Assembly (NCBI GenBank): GCA_010671975.1
Contig: JAAHIA010000244.1
Coordinates: forward strand, 1 to 7,464
Direction of reading: 5' to 3'
Length of the DNA: 7,464 bases
From: Leptolyngbya sp. SIO4C1
GTDB taxonomy: Bacteria; Cyanobacteriota; Cyanobacteriia; Phormidesmidales; Phormidesmidaceae
In this document: one piece after another, positions 6,361 to 7,464 of the stretch
Numbering within the stretch: position 1 is the stretch's first letter
Layout: each line of letters starts with the position of its first letter
Position numbers and translations under genes: made by a program
The notes under the pieces: generated by a model
What the model was told of the DNA's origin: nothing
What the model saw: only the letters and a program-made list of their open reading frames with translations
Databases searched by the model: none

Positions 6361-7464
6361 ATGATATTTAGATCGCTCTTCGAGCCTTTTCATCAGCACG
6401 GCATCTTAGGAATCAACAGCCGCAACTTAGACTATATCTATGCGCACAATCCGCGTCGTCTCTATCCCATCATTGACAACAAGCAAGAGACTAAAAAGAT
6501 TGCCGAGACGGTTTCTGTGCCGGTGCCTGAAACCTACGGCACGATTAGATTTCAAAATCAGGTCAAGCAGTTTAGCCAGCTGGTTGAGCAGCAAAATCGC
6601 TTTGTGATCAAACCTGCTCAGGGCAGCGGCGGCGACGGCATTTTGGTGATTGACGCGGTGGTAGAGGCCGGCTATCGCAAAGCCAGTGGCAAAGTCCTCT
6701 CGCTCGATGACCTTGAGTTTCACTTACACAACATTTTGAGCGGCATGTATTCCCTATCGGGCCATACCGACACCGTTCTGATTGAATACGCGGTGACCTT
6801 TGATCCGGTCTTCGACCAGATTGCCTATCAAGGGGTGCCCGACATTCGCGTGATCATCTATCAGGGCGTTCCGGCGATGGCCATGCTGCGGCTGCCAACG
6901 CGCGTTTCTGATGGAAAGGCCAACCTGCACCGAGGCGGCATTGGCGTCGGCATCGATCTAGCAACCGGCAAAACCTTCGGCGGCATTCAGCACAACCAGT
7001 ATATCGAATGCCATCCGGAGACGCAGCAGCCGCTGCAGGGTCATCAGATTCCCCACTGGTCAAAGATTCTGCAGATGGCAGCCAAGCTCGGTCAGGCCAC
7101 CAGCATTGGCTATCTCGGTATTGACATTGTGCTCGATAAAGATCTAGGACCGCTGCTGCTAGAGATGAACGCTCGACCCGGCATTTCCATTCAGATTGCC
7201 AATCGAACCGGGCTCAAACCGCGCCTGGCAGCCATCGATCGGGTAGCCCCCCAGCTGACCATCCCTGCCGATAGAATAGCCTTTGCCAGAGCCACCTTCG
7301 CCGTTGATGATACGCCCACAGCCCCCTCGGCAGCTGCGTTACCCTACTTATCGACCCTGGAGGGTCAGGCTCAGGGTGACCTCCTCGTCGCCACGCTTCA
7401 CGCCGATGTTCACCGTTTCGTCGGCGCTGTGGCGGGCCAGCAACTGCCGCCACGCGTTGGCGTC
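6361..7464 (+). CDS. RimK-like ATP-grasp ligase (alpha-L-glutamate ligase-related), no stop in window
   Basis: Hand translation gives 368 residues open to the right edge. Residues 1-295 fit an ATP-grasp amide ligase of the RimK-related family found next to inactive transglutaminase and aspartic protease genes. Motifs: NSRNLDYIY (19-27), DNKQETKKIAE (39-49), the ATP-binding lysine and glycine-rich loop FVIKPAQGSGGDG (81-93, K84), E142, DIRV (161-164), NLHRGGIGVGIDL (188-200), D255 in GIDIVLD, and the metal ligands E268/N270 in LLLEMNARPGIS. Such enzymes join a carboxylate to an amino group through an acyl-phosphate in the cytoplasm; the substrates here are unknown. The family core is about 315 residues, so the tail after about 315 (7306 onward) is an unrecognised extension. 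It lies antisense to a probable coding segment, so the true end is doubtful. The gene follows the transmembrane protein by 3 bp. Confidence 0.9.
   Translation, partial: MIFRSLFEPFHQHGILGINSRNLDYIYAHNPRRLYPIIDNKQETKKIAETVSVPVPETYGTIRFQNQVKQFSQLVEQQNRFVIKPAQGSGGDGILVIDAVVEAGYRKASGKVLSLDDLEFHLHNILSGMYSLSGHTDTVLIEYAVTFDPVFDQIAYQGVPDIRVIIYQGVPAMAMLRLPTRVSDGKANLHRGGIGVGIDLATGKTFGGIQHNQYIECHPETQQPLQGHQIPHWSKILQMAAKLGQATSIGYLGIDIVLDKDLGPLLLEMNARPGISIQIANRTGLKPRLAAIDRVAPQLTIPADRIAFARATFAVDDTPTAPSAAALPYLSTLEGQAQGDLLVATLHADVHRFVGAVAGQQLPPRVGV
7348..7464 (-). CDS. C-terminal fragment of a PDZ-like protein, possible protease
   Basis: From the right edge the minus strand reads 38 codons and a TAA at 7348-7350. 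The peptide includes WRQLLARHSADETVNIGVKR and ends EEVTLSLTLQGR. This pattern (a Leu-rich helix, an ETVxIxVxR strand, an acidic turn, then a final VTLxLTL strand) is typical of the end of PDZ domains in HtrA-like or M61-like peptidases. Hand-counted third-position GC is 34 of 38, well above the genes on its left. The codons align in register with those of the ligase frame on the other strand, so either could be a shadow of the other. The protein-like pattern makes me favour this one as real. The parent gene lies mostly outside the window, so the product name is tentative. Confidence 0.5.
   Translation of the reverse strand, partial: DANAWRQLLARHSADETVNIGVKRGDEEVTLSLTLQGR
7353..7366. repeat. 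Inverted repeat near the end of the minus-strand PDZ-like fragment
   Basis: GACCCT and AGGGTC are perfect arms around GG, allowing a 5-bp stem with a 4-nt loop. It lies inside the last codons of the minus-strand fragment, 3 bp before its stop. No T tract follows on either strand, so it is not a clear terminator. Confidence 0.25.

Noticed and set aside
7214..7453. 79-codon minus-strand frame at the right edge starting MAAVAGPPQRRR
   Set aside because: It is Arg/Gly/Trp-rich low-quality sequence in a different minus frame from the PDZ-like fragment, which has a credible domain pattern.
1..7464. CRISPR arrays, tRNA or rRNA genes, insertion sequences, attachment sites
   Set aside because: No regularly spaced repeats, tRNA-like cloverleaf, transposase or long terminal inverted repeats were seen.

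Overview
The window looks like cyanobacterial chromosome of moderate to moderately high GC. The main support is six copies of the cyanobacterial palindrome HIP1 (GCGATCGC), spread through four different genes. A FHA-PAS histidine kinase paired with a receiver protein, of a kind common in cyanobacteria, agrees with this. Genus cannot be read from the sequence; a Leptolyngbya/Phormidium-like or similar lineage is only a guess.

Layout. Positions 1-2851 (minus strand) hold a two-component pair: a 776-residue sensor kinase (FHA, about three PAS-like segments, HisKA, HATPase) and, 61 bp downstream, a GTG-started receiver protein that runs off the left edge. A 181-bp divergent intergenic region leads to plus-strand genes: a dithiol glutaredoxin (3033-3341) and an exported L,D-transpeptidase (3427-4110). 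A tight three-gene cluster follows: a lipoprotein retropepsin-like aspartic protease of the so-called ATP-dependent zinc protease family (4221-4748), a membrane protein with a degenerate transglutaminase domain and seven C-terminal membrane helices (4756-6357), and a RimK-like ATP-grasp ligase (6361 to the right edge). The gaps inside the cluster are only 7 and 3 bp, so it is almost certainly one transcript.

How the genes may work together. The kinase and receiver probably form one phosphorelay, with the FHA domain offering a link to Ser/Thr phosphorylation. The cluster combines a cytoplasmic amide-bond-forming enzyme, a membrane protein whose transglutaminase fold probably binds a peptide without catalysis, and a membrane-anchored protease facing the periplasm. 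This fits making, moving or sensing, and trimming an amino-acid or peptide conjugate. The substrate is unknown. It is the best candidate for a poorly described system here. The L,D-transpeptidase just upstream acts in the cell wall, but nothing shows it belongs to the cluster.

The right edge is odd. The ligase frame has no stop before the window ends and extends well past its conserved core. The last 117 bp also encode, on the minus strand and codon-in-register with the ligase frame, a 38-residue C-terminus resembling the end of a PDZ domain, with much higher third-position GC than the other genes. This could be a long convergent overlap, a transferred segment or an assembly junction.
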